In this document: piece after piece, positions 14,729 to 21,792 of the stretch
Layout of the letters: each line of letters begins with the position of its first letter
Numbering within the stretch: the first letter of the stretch is position 1
Translations under genes and position numbers: made by a program
The notes under the pieces: model-generated
What the model saw: the letters and a program-made list of their open reading frames with translations, nothing else
The model's database searches: none
Told to the model about the DNA's origin: nothing
From: Acidobacteriaceae bacterium
Lineage (GTDB): Bacteria > Acidobacteriota > Terriglobia > Terriglobales > Acidobacteriaceae
Reading direction: 5' to 3'
NCBI GenBank assembly: GCA_003139975.1
Contig: PLHN01000509.1
Location: 1 to 23,612, forward strand
DNA: 23,612 nt

Positions 14729-15505
14729 CTACTTAATGACGCCGCGCTCTGACTCTTCGATGAAGCGGATTAGCATCTCAACATCGTCCGCGCGGTCGGG
14801 TTCGTTTTTCAGCTTCTCGATTGCTTGCGACGTGTTCAGTTTCGAGGCCAGCAGCACCTTGTACGCGTGATGAATCTTCTTGATGCGATCTTTCGTAAAG
14901 CCGCGCCGCTCCAGACCGACCGCATTCAAACCGTAGGCATGCGTTCCGCGTTCGGCCGAGGTTTTCGAGAACGGCAGCACATCGCGCGTGATGGTCGTAC
15001 CGCCGCCGATGAACGCATGGGTCCCGATCCGCACGAAATGGTGCACTGGACACAGAGCGCCCACCGTAGCCCAATCCTCCACAGTGACGTGCCCGCCTAG
15101 GGTGGCCGCATTGGCCATGATGATGTGGTTGCCGATGTGGCAATCGTGGGCAATGTGCGTGTAGGCCATGATCAAGTTGTGGCTGCCAACGCGCGTCACG
15201 CCCCCGCCCTTGGTAGTGGCGCGGTTGATGGTTACATATTCGCGAATCTCGTTGTGGTCGCCAATCTCAAGACGCGTCGGTTCGCCCTTGTAAGAAATGT
15301 CCTGCGGGGCGAGGCCAATCGAGCAGAAAGGATAGAAACGGTTGTCGGCTCCGATTTTTGTGGGGCCTTCCATCGCTACATGAGAGAGCAGGTGGCAACG
15401 CTCGCCGAGTTCGACGCCGGCACCAAGCACGCAATAGGGACCAACCTCGCACGAGGGATGTACTTTGCTGGCAGGGTCGAGAATCGCAGTGGGATGAATG
15501 GACAT
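14729..15505 (-). CDS. lpxA: UDP-N-acetylglucosamine acyltransferase LpxA
   Basis: This 258-residue enzyme transfers a 3-hydroxyacyl group from ACP to UDP-GlcNAc, the first step of lipid A synthesis. It is a left-handed beta-helix made of hexapeptide repeats (SIHPTAILDPASKVHPSCEV; VGPYCVLGAGVELGERC). The catalytic histidine is in AYTHIAHDCHIGNH (residue 120, matching H125 of E. coli). The loop SYKGEPTRLEIGDHNEIREY and the C-terminal helical domain from RGFTKDRIKKIHHAYKVLL are intact. It follows fabZ on the same strand, the usual order. The 84-bp gap between them is filled by an AT-rich palindrome, and no Shine-Dalgarno sequence is visible before the ATG. Confidence 0.97.
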   Translation of the reverse strand: MSIHPTAILDPASKVHPSCEVGPYCVLGAGVELGERCHLLSHVAMEGPTKIGADNRFYPFCSIGLAPQDISYKGEPTRLEIGDHNEIREYVTINRATTKGGGVTRVGSHNLIMAYTHIAHDCHIGNHIIMANAATLGGHVTVEDWATVGALCPVHHFVRIGTHAFIGGGTTITRDVLPFSKTSAERGTHAYGLNAVGLERRGFTKDRIKKIHHAYKVLLASKLNTSQAIEKLKNEPDRADDVEMLIRFIEESERGVIK

Positions 15506-15510
15506 CGCGG

Positions 15511-15597
15511 AATTTGTAATTGGTAATTTGTGATTTGCAATTTGTTTTTGAGACTGGCGATTGTGAAATCACAAATTACAAATTGGAAGTTACAAAT
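15511..15597. repeat. AT-rich palindrome of repeated AATTTGT words between fabZ and lpxA
   Basis: TAATTTGTGATTT (15524-15536) is perfectly complementary to AAATCACAAATTA (15566-15578). The pairing extends to 15518-15536 against 15566-15584 with one mismatch in 19, around a 29-nt loop. The arms are made of short variants of AATTTGT (three or four copies per side). It fills nearly the whole gap and ends 5 bp before the lpxA start codon. Confidence 0.8.
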
Positions 15598-16114
15598 CTC
15601 CTCCCGCCGTCTCCGCGGCTCCCGAGCCCATCGCCCGTGGCACCAGGCGGCACGTCACGGTAGATTCGGCAGCGACTGTTCCGTCTACGTAAGCCTTGCC
15701 TTCCAAACGCGCGGCGGTCTGGCGCCATGCCCGCACTTCGACTTCGATGCGCAGCTGATCACCGGGCACGACTGGACGGCGAAACCGCGCCTTCTCGATG
15801 CCCGTAAATACCATCAGCATGTCGTCGCGATTGGGGACTTCCGTTAGCAGGAGCAATCCTCCTGCCTGCGCAATCGCCTCCACAATCAATACGCCCGGCA
15901 TGATTGGTTTGTCGGGGAAGTGTCCCTGGAAAAATGGCTCGGTGATGGTCACGTTCTTCAGCGCAACTATTTTCTTCATGCGCTCCAGTTCAAGCACGCG
16001 ATCAATCAGCAGAAAAGGATAGCGATGCGGCAGGATCTTGAGGATGTCGCCAATCTCCATCTTGGTCTTCGCCTCCGAGGCCGCGTCTTTTCTAGTTTGT
16101 GCGGTGTCAGTCAT
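15590..16114 (-). CDS. fabZ: 3-hydroxyacyl-ACP dehydratase FabZ
   Basis: This 174-residue hotdog-fold enzyme dehydrates 3-hydroxyacyl-ACP and thus competes with LpxA for hydroxyacyl-ACP, which explains why the two genes travel together. The family signature is ILKILPHRYPFLLIDRVLEL. The catalytic pair is His65 in FFQGHFPDKPIMPG and Glu79 in VLIVEAIAQAGG, the equivalents of H54 and E68 in E. coli. The C-terminus is about 15 residues longer than in E. coli (rich in Gly and Ala), as is the N-terminus (TDTAQTRKDAASEAKTK), so the ATG at 16114 could be replaced by the ATG at codon 19. It precedes lpxA on the same strand. Confidence 0.96.
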   Translation of the reverse strand: MTDTAQTRKDAASEAKTKMEIGDILKILPHRYPFLLIDRVLELERMKKIVALKNVTITEPFFQGHFPDKPIMPGVLIVEAIAQAGGLLLLTEVPNRDDMLMVFTGIEKARFRRPVVPGDQLRIEVEVRAWRQTAARLEGKAYVDGTVAAESTVTCRLVPRAMGSGAAETAGGDL

Positions 16115-16204
16115 ACCGTTTCATCTCGGCGCGAAGATTATACTGTAGCGCACGTCGGCGGGCGGGCGGGCGATCCGAAAGTGATTCTGCATAGATCGTT
16201 GGGC

Positions 16205-16300
16205 TGAGTTTTCGATGGCGACAAATCGCCTCCGCCCCGCTCTTTTTCGGCGCTAGCAGGCGCGGACAGGAGTGTCCGCGCCACACTTCTGTACATCCCG
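16205..16300. repeat. Dispersed intergenic palindrome (GCGCGGACA type) between fabZ and the DUF971 gene
   Basis: GGCGCGGACA (16259-16268) and TGTCCGCGCC (16273-16282) form a perfect 10-bp stem with a GGAG loop. A second small inverted repeat GGCGA-CAAA-TCGCC lies about 35 bp to the left. On the minus strand the element reads as VARTLLSAPASAEKERGGG, wording I recognise from translated intergenic repeats of Acidobacteriota. The 205-bp gap holds no gene. Confidence 0.65.
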
Positions 16301-16319
16301 GCCGTGCGATACTTATTGT

Positions 16320-16703
16320 ATGTTTCTGCTCGATGCAACGCCCCGGCTGGAGAACGATCCGAAATCGGTGAAGGTCCAGTTGACGACAGGCGAGGGCGTG
16401 CAGATTGAGTGGAAGGACGGCCACCGGTCGGTATATACGTTCAAATTCCTGCGGGATGCGTGCCCTTGCGCGCTCTGCGAAGAGGAGCGCGGCAAGGCGG
16501 GGCGGAAAGCTGGCGAACCCGAAAAACCGGCGCCGGGCACACTGCCGATCTTCAAGCCGGCGGTCAAAGCGCTGGCCGCCGAACCGGTGGGCAAGTATGC
16601 ACTGAAGTTCTCCTGGAACGACAATCACGATCTGGGACTTTATTCCTGGGCGTACCTGCGCGAAGTCTGCCCGTGCGGGGAATGCGCCAGAAAAGCCGGT
16701 TAG
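16320..16703 (+). CDS. DUF971 (gamma-butyrobetaine hydroxylase-like N-terminal) domain protein, possibly leaderless
   Basis: This 127-residue protein matches the DUF971 / GBBH-like N-terminal domain: IEWKDGHRSVYTFKFLRDACPCALCEEERG at about residues 34-62 (IEWKDGHRS and FLRDACPCALC are its clearest parts), then YALKFSWNDNHDLGLYSWAY and LREVCPCGEC at the end. Cysteines in CPCALC and CPCGEC probably bind metal. Such proteins occur alone or next to iron-sulfur genes, and their role is unclear. The ATG at 16320 fits the family start; the open frame before it is the repeat element. No Shine-Dalgarno sequence is present. GATACT at 16308-16313 would place the transcription start at or next to the ATG, so a leaderless message is possible. 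It is convergent with the gene at 16770. Confidence 0.88.
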   Translation: MFLLDATPRLENDPKSVKVQLTTGEGVQIEWKDGHRSVYTFKFLRDACPCALCEEERGKAGRKAGEPEKPAPGTLPIFKPAVKALAAEPVGKYALKFSWNDNHDLGLYSWAYLREVCPCGECARKAG

Positions 16704-16769
16704 GGCCGGAGACCGCCGAGCCGATCAGAGAAGTGGACCTCGATCAAAGATCGTGATCAGAGACCGTCA

Positions 16770-17147
16770 TCATAGACGATCGCCGATCTGCCGGGTAAGC
16801 GCGGCAGCTACCGTGTGCAACTCCGAGAGCTGGCCTTTCTGGAAGTCGATTTCTTCGTGGCTCAAGTCTTCTTGTATAGCGCAGCAGAGGTGGTACGCAG
16901 CGCGAATCCGCTCGGCAGCCAAAAGGGAGTCTACGCCAGCGCTCCCTTGCTCAGACAGCTTTGAAGCAAGCGACTGCTGCGCGGCCCAGGCAATGTTGCG
17001 CACGCGATTCAGCGCATCCCGAAAGTCGTCGAGCAGACGTGGGTCCAACTCGTCGTAATGCAGGAGCTTTTCAAGGGCGCGCAAGTCCGAAATCGCGGTC
17101 TTCAACTTCCCGGAAACGGCAGAATTGCTATTTCGCTTACCAGCCAA
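16770..17147 (-). CDS. Small helical protein of unknown function, TTG start
   Basis: This 125-residue protein is predicted to be all helical (SGKLKTAISDLRALEKLLHY; RLLDDFRDALNRVRNIAWAA; AAERIRAAYHLCCAIQEDLS; GQLSELHTVAAALTRQIGD). It has no signal peptide or membrane segment. I do not recognise a named family. The start is a TTG at 17147 with a perfect GGAGG 5 nt upstream, which supports both the start and that the gene is real. It is convergent with the DUF971 gene and divergent from the phosphoesterase gene, so it is its own transcription unit. Confidence 0.65.
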   Translation of the reverse strand: MAGKRNSNSAVSGKLKTAISDLRALEKLLHYDELDPRLLDDFRDALNRVRNIAWAAQQSLASKLSEQGSAGVDSLLAAERIRAAYHLCCAIQEDLSHEEIDFQKGQLSELHTVAAALTRQIGDRL

Positions 17148-17389
17148 GACATCCTCCCAGCTAAGTTCGAGGTTAATGTGTTTGAAGCAACTGCGGAAGA
17201 TTCCGAAGGGTCTATGCCGGTAACGAAGGGAGCAGAGAGAATTAGCAAAAGATTAGAGAAACGTTGCTTTGAGGACAGGCCAAGGCAATGAAAACCGCAT
17301 GGCTTTGATTGAACTGGCGGGCTTGACTTCTCAGAAAGGCCGCAGCAACATTACTCCACGCTCGGGTACCTTCTTCAGGAGTAACCCTC

Positions 17390-19630
17390 ATGTTGGTCTC
17401 TCGCTTTCGCATCGGAATCTACGGTCTCGTTCCCCTGATAGCCTGCCCAATCCTTCCCGCCGCATTTGGCCAGCAGCCTGACACTTCTGGCATTCAGAAG
17501 ATCGATCACGTCGTCTTCATCGTGAAAGAGAATCGCACCTTCGACAACATGTTCGGGGCATATACCTCGACGTACGGGACGAAAACGTGCGCACTTTCCA
17601 CGGGACAAACGATCCCGATGACGCGCGCCGCCGATCGCTATCCCCACGACATCGACCACAGCTATGAAGCGGCGCTGCTGGCAATCAACGGCGGGAAGAT
17701 GAATCAGTTCGATCTCATCGATCTGGGCTTCCAACCGAGCGGAGATCTGTTCGGCGATTTCCTGACCTGCCGCCAGTTCGAGAGCGCCGACATCCCTAAC
17801 TACTTTGCGTACGCAAGGCATTTCGCGCTGGGAGCGAGAATGTTCTCGTCGCTGCATGGGCCGAGCATGCCCAATCACCTTTACACGATTGCCGCCGATT
17901 CGTTTGGCGTGCTCGACAACCCATTCCGCACGGCCAGCGGCAACAGTTGGGGATGCGATGCGCCGGCGGGCGAACTTGTGCGTATGATGCAACCCGATGG
18001 CATCGTCACGGCCGAGTTTCCGTGCTTGAGCGGCGTCACCACCATGGCAAACTCGCTCGACAACGCTGGCGTGAGCTGGAAATACTATGCCCCGCCGAGC
18101 ACCGACCCGGGATACATCTGGTCGACTTTTGATGCGATCAACGAAGTCCGCAACGGAGCCGACTGGGCGAAGGTCGTGGACACGAGCAACTTCGTCTCCG
18201 ATGTGCAGAATAATCAGCTACCATCCGTGAGTTGGGTGATTACACCGGACTGGCAGAGCGAGCATCCGGACTCGAGCACTTGCGAAGGCGAAAATGCAAC
18301 GGTGACCGAGTTGAATGCGATCATGAGCAACTCGGCTTTGTGGAATACAACGGCGGTGTTCATTGTGTGGGACGACTTTGGCGGCATGTATGACCATGTT
18401 GCCCCGCCCGATGTAGACACGTTCGGCCTGGGGCCGCGCGTGCCGCTGCTGATCATCTCGCCATACGCGCGGCCAGGTTACATTTCGACCACGCAGTATG
18501 AATTTTCGTCGGTGCTGAAGTTCATCGAAAAGCGGTTTAACCTTCCGGCGCTCAGCACGCGCGACGCCGGCGCCAACGACATGGAGGACAGTTTCAATTT
18601 CAATCAGAAACCGCTGCCGCCGCTCATTCTAACGACGCGAACCTGCCCGCTGGTTTCGGCGACACAAGCCGAGATGGGGACGGGCGTGAAGAACCTGGCG
18701 AGCACGGCGATCACGCGCCATCTGGAGCTCTATAACTCACGACCGACGATGCTGACCATCGATTCCATTGCGAGCGCGAGCCCGCAGTTCGCCATCAACC
18801 AAAGCTGCCCCGCGGTTGTAGACTGCTCAACCGGCTCTCAAGACTACTGTTCGGCGGGAGCGACTCTGAGTCCGCAGAGCGCGGACGGCAGCTGCACGCC
18901 CGCGTGCAGCATCTGCGTGACCTATGTGCCGAATGGGACCGGGAAAAGAACGGGGAAGATCACGTTCACGGACAGCGACCCGAGCAGCCCGCAAACGGTC
19001 GAGGTCAGCGGGGTCGGATCGGAGGTCGAGCTTTCGCCGGCACCGGCGCCGCTCGTCTTCCCCAACACGCCGCTGGGCTCGTCCAACATGCTGCCCGTTA
19101 CGCTGACGAACACTGGGACGAAGGCAGTCACGATCAGTTCGATCAAGGCTATGAATGACTACACAACGTCGAACAACTGCGGATCGTCGGTGGCGGCGCA
19201 AGGGATTTGCACGATCAACGTGACCTTCAAGCCAAAAGCGTCGGGTGCGCGGCCGGGAGCGCTGATGGTTGTGAGCAGCGATCCGGCAAGTCCGGAGCGT
19301 GTGGATCTGGTCGCAAATGGGCTCGGCATAGTGCTTTCGCCGCAGAAGCTTGCCTTTGGAAACCAGAAGGTGGGCACGACGGGCGCGGCACAAACGGTTA
19401 CGATCACGAACCAGAATTCAAAATCCGTGCTGATCGGGGAGATGATTCCAACCGCTGAGTTTATCGTGTCTGGGAACAATTGCCCGGCGACCCTGGGAAC
19501 GCACAAGAGTTGCGCGATTGAGATCGAGTTCTCACCCAAATCAGCGGGCTCGGTCGCGGGTGATGTTTATAACAGCGATAGCGATTTCTCCAGCCCGCAA
19601 TTCGTAAGCGTATCGGGAACCGGTCAATAG
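17390..19630 (+). CDS. Secreted phosphoesterase (phospholipase C / AcpA type) with three C-terminal Ig-like 'choice-of-anchor D' domains
   Basis: This 746-residue protein has a signal peptide ([18 protein letters not shown]). The phosphoesterase domain (about residues 36-425) shows [44 protein letters not shown] and [17 protein letters not shown], the metal-binding and catalytic motifs of the phospholipase C / acid phosphatase AcpA family. The tail has three ASH-like beta domains of about 100 residues, each ending like TVEVSGVG or VSVSGTG. The first (about 433-541) is irregular with a Cys-rich insertion ([14 protein letters not shown]); the second and third (about 542-746) are canonical ([38 protein letters not shown]). 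The likely role is hydrolysis of phosphate esters outside the cell, with the Ig domains as spacer or anchor. CAGGAG precedes the ATG. The 242 bp before it hold no recognisable gene. Confidence 0.9.
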   Translation: MLVSRFRIGIYGLVPLIACPILPAAFGQQPDTSGIQKIDHVVFIVKENRTFDNMFGAYTSTYGTKTCALSTGQTIPMTRAADRYPHDIDHSYEAALLAINGGKMNQFDLIDLGFQPSGDLFGDFLTCRQFESADIPNYFAYARHFALGARMFSSLHGPSMPNHLYTIAADSFGVLDNPFRTASGNSWGCDAPAGELVRMMQPDGIVTAEFPCLSGVTTMANSLDNAGVSWKYYAPPSTDPGYIWSTFDAINEVRNGADWAKVVDTSNFVSDVQNNQLPSVSWVITPDWQSEHPDSSTCEGENATVTELNAIMSNSALWNTTAVFIVWDDFGGMYDHVAPPDVDTFGLGPRVPLLIISPYARPGYISTTQYEFSSVLKFIEKRFNLPALSTRDAGANDMEDSFNFNQKPLPPLILTTRTCPLVSATQAEMGTGVKNLASTAITRHLELYNSRPTMLTIDSIASASPQFAINQSCPAVVDCSTGSQDYCSAGATLSPQSADGSCTPACSICVTYVPNGTGKRTGKITFTDSDPSSPQTVEVSGVGSEVELSPAPAPLVFPNTPLGSSNMLPVTLTNTGTKAVTISSIKAMNDYTTSNNCGSSVAAQGICTINVTFKPKASGARPGALMVVSSDPASPERVDLVANGLGIVLSPQKLAFGNQKVGTTGAAQTVTITNQNSKSVLIGEMIPTAEFIVSGNNCPATLGTHKSCAIEIEFSPKSAGSVAGDVYNSDSDFSSPQFVSVSGTGQ

Positions 19631-19641
19631 CAGAAGCAAGG

Positions 19642-20481
19642 CTAGCGAGCGGCCGCAGCCGTCGGCGGGGTCTGCTGGGGCGCGGGGACAGACGCTGCAT
19701 CTTGCCCGAGAACAACGATATCGACACGCCGGTTTAACCCGCGGCCCTCCGCCGTGGCGTTCGGTGCAACGGGGTGAAATTCAGCATATCCGGCGGCGCC
19801 GAGCCGATTGGGGTTGTACCCTTCGCGGACAATCAAAAGCCGCACAATCTCGGTGGCGCGGGACGTGGACAGCTCCCAGTTGGAGGAAAACTGCGCGTTG
19901 TGGATGGGAACGTTGTCGGTGTGACCCTCAATGCGCACCCGGCAATTGTGCTGGCGAAGCAGATTGGCGATACGATCAAAAGCGGGCTGCGAGGCTGATT
20001 TCATCTCCGCCGAACCGCTCTCAAAGAATCCCACTTCGCGCAAACTGATGACTAAGCCGTCGGGTTCGCGGCGCATGGCAATTTCCTTGCGCTTGATTTC
20101 CGCAGCCAAGGTTGTTTCCAACTCAGTCTGCAGCTGCGCCAAATCGCCATTCTCCTTCCCGCTCCCGAGCGTGCCCTCAGGGTGAGACGCGATCCGAGCC
20201 ACACCCCCGGTCCTCTCTATGTTGTCGACGACCTGCACGGTACTGAACGGCATGGGATCGTTGACGTCCACGGGCACTCGCGTTGTCGAAGCCTGGAAAA
20301 CGCCCATCTCCTGAAACGCGACCTGGATCGCGAGCGCCAGCTTTCCGACTTTTCGCTTGTCCACTTGAGAAGAAGCATAGAGCACCACAAAAAACGCGAA
20401 CAGCAAGGTAATGAAATCTGCGTAGGAAACCAGCCAGCGTTCATGGTTGGCGTGGCTCGTGCGTTTTTTTCGCCGGCTCAT
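19642..20481 (-). CDS. motB: Flagellar motor stator protein MotB
   Basis: This 279-residue protein is the peptidoglycan-anchored half of the proton-driven stator. Near the N-terminus lies the membrane helix WLVSYADFITLLFAFFVVLY, with the essential proton-carrying aspartate at residue 22. A plug/linker region follows, then the OmpA-like peptidoglycan-binding domain with RIEGHTDNVPIHNAQFSSNW (near residue 184) and ELSTSRATEIVRLL, ending GLNRRVDIVVLG. A short Pro/Ala tail closes the protein. Its ATG overlaps the motA stop by 4 bp (20478-20481, ATGA), so the two are translationally coupled. The stop lies 11 bp from the end of the convergent phosphoesterase gene. Confidence 0.95.
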   Translation of the reverse strand: MSRRKKRTSHANHERWLVSYADFITLLFAFFVVLYASSQVDKRKVGKLALAIQVAFQEMGVFQASTTRVPVDVNDPMPFSTVQVVDNIERTGGVARIASHPEGTLGSGKENGDLAQLQTELETTLAAEIKRKEIAMRREPDGLVISLREVGFFESGSAEMKSASQPAFDRIANLLRQHNCRVRIEGHTDNVPIHNAQFSSNWELSTSRATEIVRLLIVREGYNPNRLGAAGYAEFHPVAPNATAEGRGLNRRVDIVVLGQDAASVPAPQQTPPTAAAAR

Positions 20482-21260
20482 GAGTTCGATTCTTCCGATT
20501 GAGGCGCTGCTTCGTGCGCGTGCGTGAGAAAGCCGAGTAACTTGACCTCGACCATGCGCGGATTCATGCCCTCGAGAATGGAAAGCACCCCTTCCAGCGT
20601 CATCTCGCGGATGATTTGTTCCTCCCGGATTCGGATCTTGAGCTTTCCGGCTGCCGGCAAAAAGAAAAGATTCGCCGCCCCGACGCCGTAAATCGTAGCC
20701 ACGAATGCGACTGCGATTCCGCGCCCTACTTCGTCAATCTTGTCCAAATGCTGCATCACCTGGATCAGCCCGAGCACCGCCCCGATGATTCCGATGGTTG
20801 GCGAAAAACCTCCGGCGGATTCAAAGACTTGCGGAATCTTTTCCTCGTGCTCTTCTTTATTGTCGAGCTCGAGCTCCATAATCTTGCGCAGCTCCTGGGA
20901 CTCGGTGCCATCGACGGCGAGCATCAGCGCGCGGCGAAGAAAAGGATCCGGCACAGCCGCGATTTCCTTGTCGAGCGAAACGATTCCTTCCCGCCGGGCC
21001 TGGTTCGCATATTTGACCAGCACGGCGATGGTTGCCTGCGCATCTTGACCCGGTTCGACAAACACATGTGCCAGCCGCTTGAAACCGGTCAGCACAACCG
21101 CCAGCGGGTATTGGATCAGCACGGCGCCCAGCGTGCCTCCAAAGACGATCATGGCGGCGGTAGGCTGCACCACCTGGCCGAGATTGCCGCCTTCAATCAA
21201 AAGGCCGAGCAAAATCCCGCCGATAGCGAGCACCAGACCGGCAAGGGTCGCCTTATCCAT
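20478..21260 (-). CDS. motA: Flagellar motor stator protein MotA
   Basis: This 260-residue membrane protein forms the proton channel of the stator with MotB. It begins MDKATLAGLVLAIGGILLGL and has four membrane segments (LAGLVLAIGGILLGLLIEGG; PTAAMIVFGGTLGAVLI; GGFSPTIGIIGAVLGLIQVM; GIAVAFVATIYGVGAANLFF). The large cytoplasmic loop between the second and third carries the conserved charged region (DPFLRRALMLAVDGTESQEL). The ATG at 21260 was chosen for its Shine-Dalgarno sequence (TAGGAG) and family start; the frame is open 25 codons further but reads into flbD. It sits 8 bp after flbD. Confidence 0.95.
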   Translation of the reverse strand: MDKATLAGLVLAIGGILLGLLIEGGNLGQVVQPTAAMIVFGGTLGAVLIQYPLAVVLTGFKRLAHVFVEPGQDAQATIAVLVKYANQARREGIVSLDKEIAAVPDPFLRRALMLAVDGTESQELRKIMELELDNKEEHEEKIPQVFESAGGFSPTIGIIGAVLGLIQVMQHLDKIDEVGRGIAVAFVATIYGVGAANLFFLPAAGKLKIRIREEQIIREMTLEGVLSILEGMNPRMVEVKLLGFLTHAHEAAPQSEESNS

Positions 21261-21268
21261 GTCGGCTC

Positions 21269-21529
21269 CTACTTCTCCTCGGGCGAGGAGCCCGCGCCCT
21301 CGGCCGTAGGCGGCAGGGCGGCGCGATTGTCCCACCAGAGCATGATGCCCTGTAGGACGGAGCGGCGAAAGTGAACCACACGTTCCAGGACCTCCTGGGC
21401 GCTTTCGCGTACCACGATCTTTTCGCCATTGACCAGCGTAAGCACCGTATCCGGCGATTGTTCGACGAACTTGATCAGGTCCGAGTTCACGGCCAGCGGA
21501 TGATTGTTGAGGCGAGTGAGATGAATCAT
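21269..21529 (-). CDS. flbD: FlbD-family flagellar protein
   Basis: This 86-residue protein opens MIHLTRLNNHPLAVNSDLIK, and continues with VEQSPDTVLTLVNGEKIVVR and ESAQEVLERVVHFRR, which is the compact FlbD (YlzI) family found in flagellar operons. Its molecular role is not established; it should not be confused with the Caulobacter regulator of the same name. The C-terminal 25 residues are an extension rich in Ala, Pro and Glu. The ATG at 21529 has GGAG 6 nt upstream. It is the first gene of flbD-motA-motB, divergent from the flagellin gene by 263 bp. Confidence 0.92.
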   Translation of the reverse strand: MIHLTRLNNHPLAVNSDLIKFVEQSPDTVLTLVNGEKIVVRESAQEVLERVVHFRRSVLQGIMLWWDNRAALPPTAEGAGSSPEEK

Positions 21530-21666
21530 GATTCGCTCCACAGCGGATAAGCCGACCGGTAAGAAGGCTCCATCAATAAGGATCGGCAGAAGAAGGAATG
21601 ACGCGGAGAAAGGGCGAACGGCGAGCGCGGTTACCGAAGGCTTATGCCGCACGGTACCTGTGGAAA

Positions 21667-21693
21667 TAAAGCCGTCAGCCGGCATGCCGATGT
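21667..21693 (+). promoter_or_regulatory. Sigma-28 (FliA) promoter of the flagellin gene
   Basis: TAAA (21667-21670), a 15-nt spacer and GCCGATGT (21686-21693) match the sigma-28 consensus TAAA-N15-GCCGATAA in 10 of 12 bases with exact spacing. Transcription would begin near 21700, giving a leader of about 93 nt before the ATG at 21793. Confidence 0.82.
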
Positions 21694-21792
21694 CCAGAGT
21701 GAAGCACGAAAGGTTCCGCAGGACAAACGGAACGAGCTCCGGGAGGATTTCGGGGACGGATCCCAAATCGGAACCAAAGGGGAGCAAAATCA

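Noticed and set aside
16107..16628. Minus-strand open frame covering the intergenic repeat and the DUF971 gene
   Set aside because: It reads GHSCPRLLAPKKSGAE-like wording, which is a translated repeat element, and antisense DUF971 sequence.
17323..17345. TTGACT as a -35 box for the phosphoesterase gene
   Set aside because: No acceptable -10 box lies 16-18 nt downstream.
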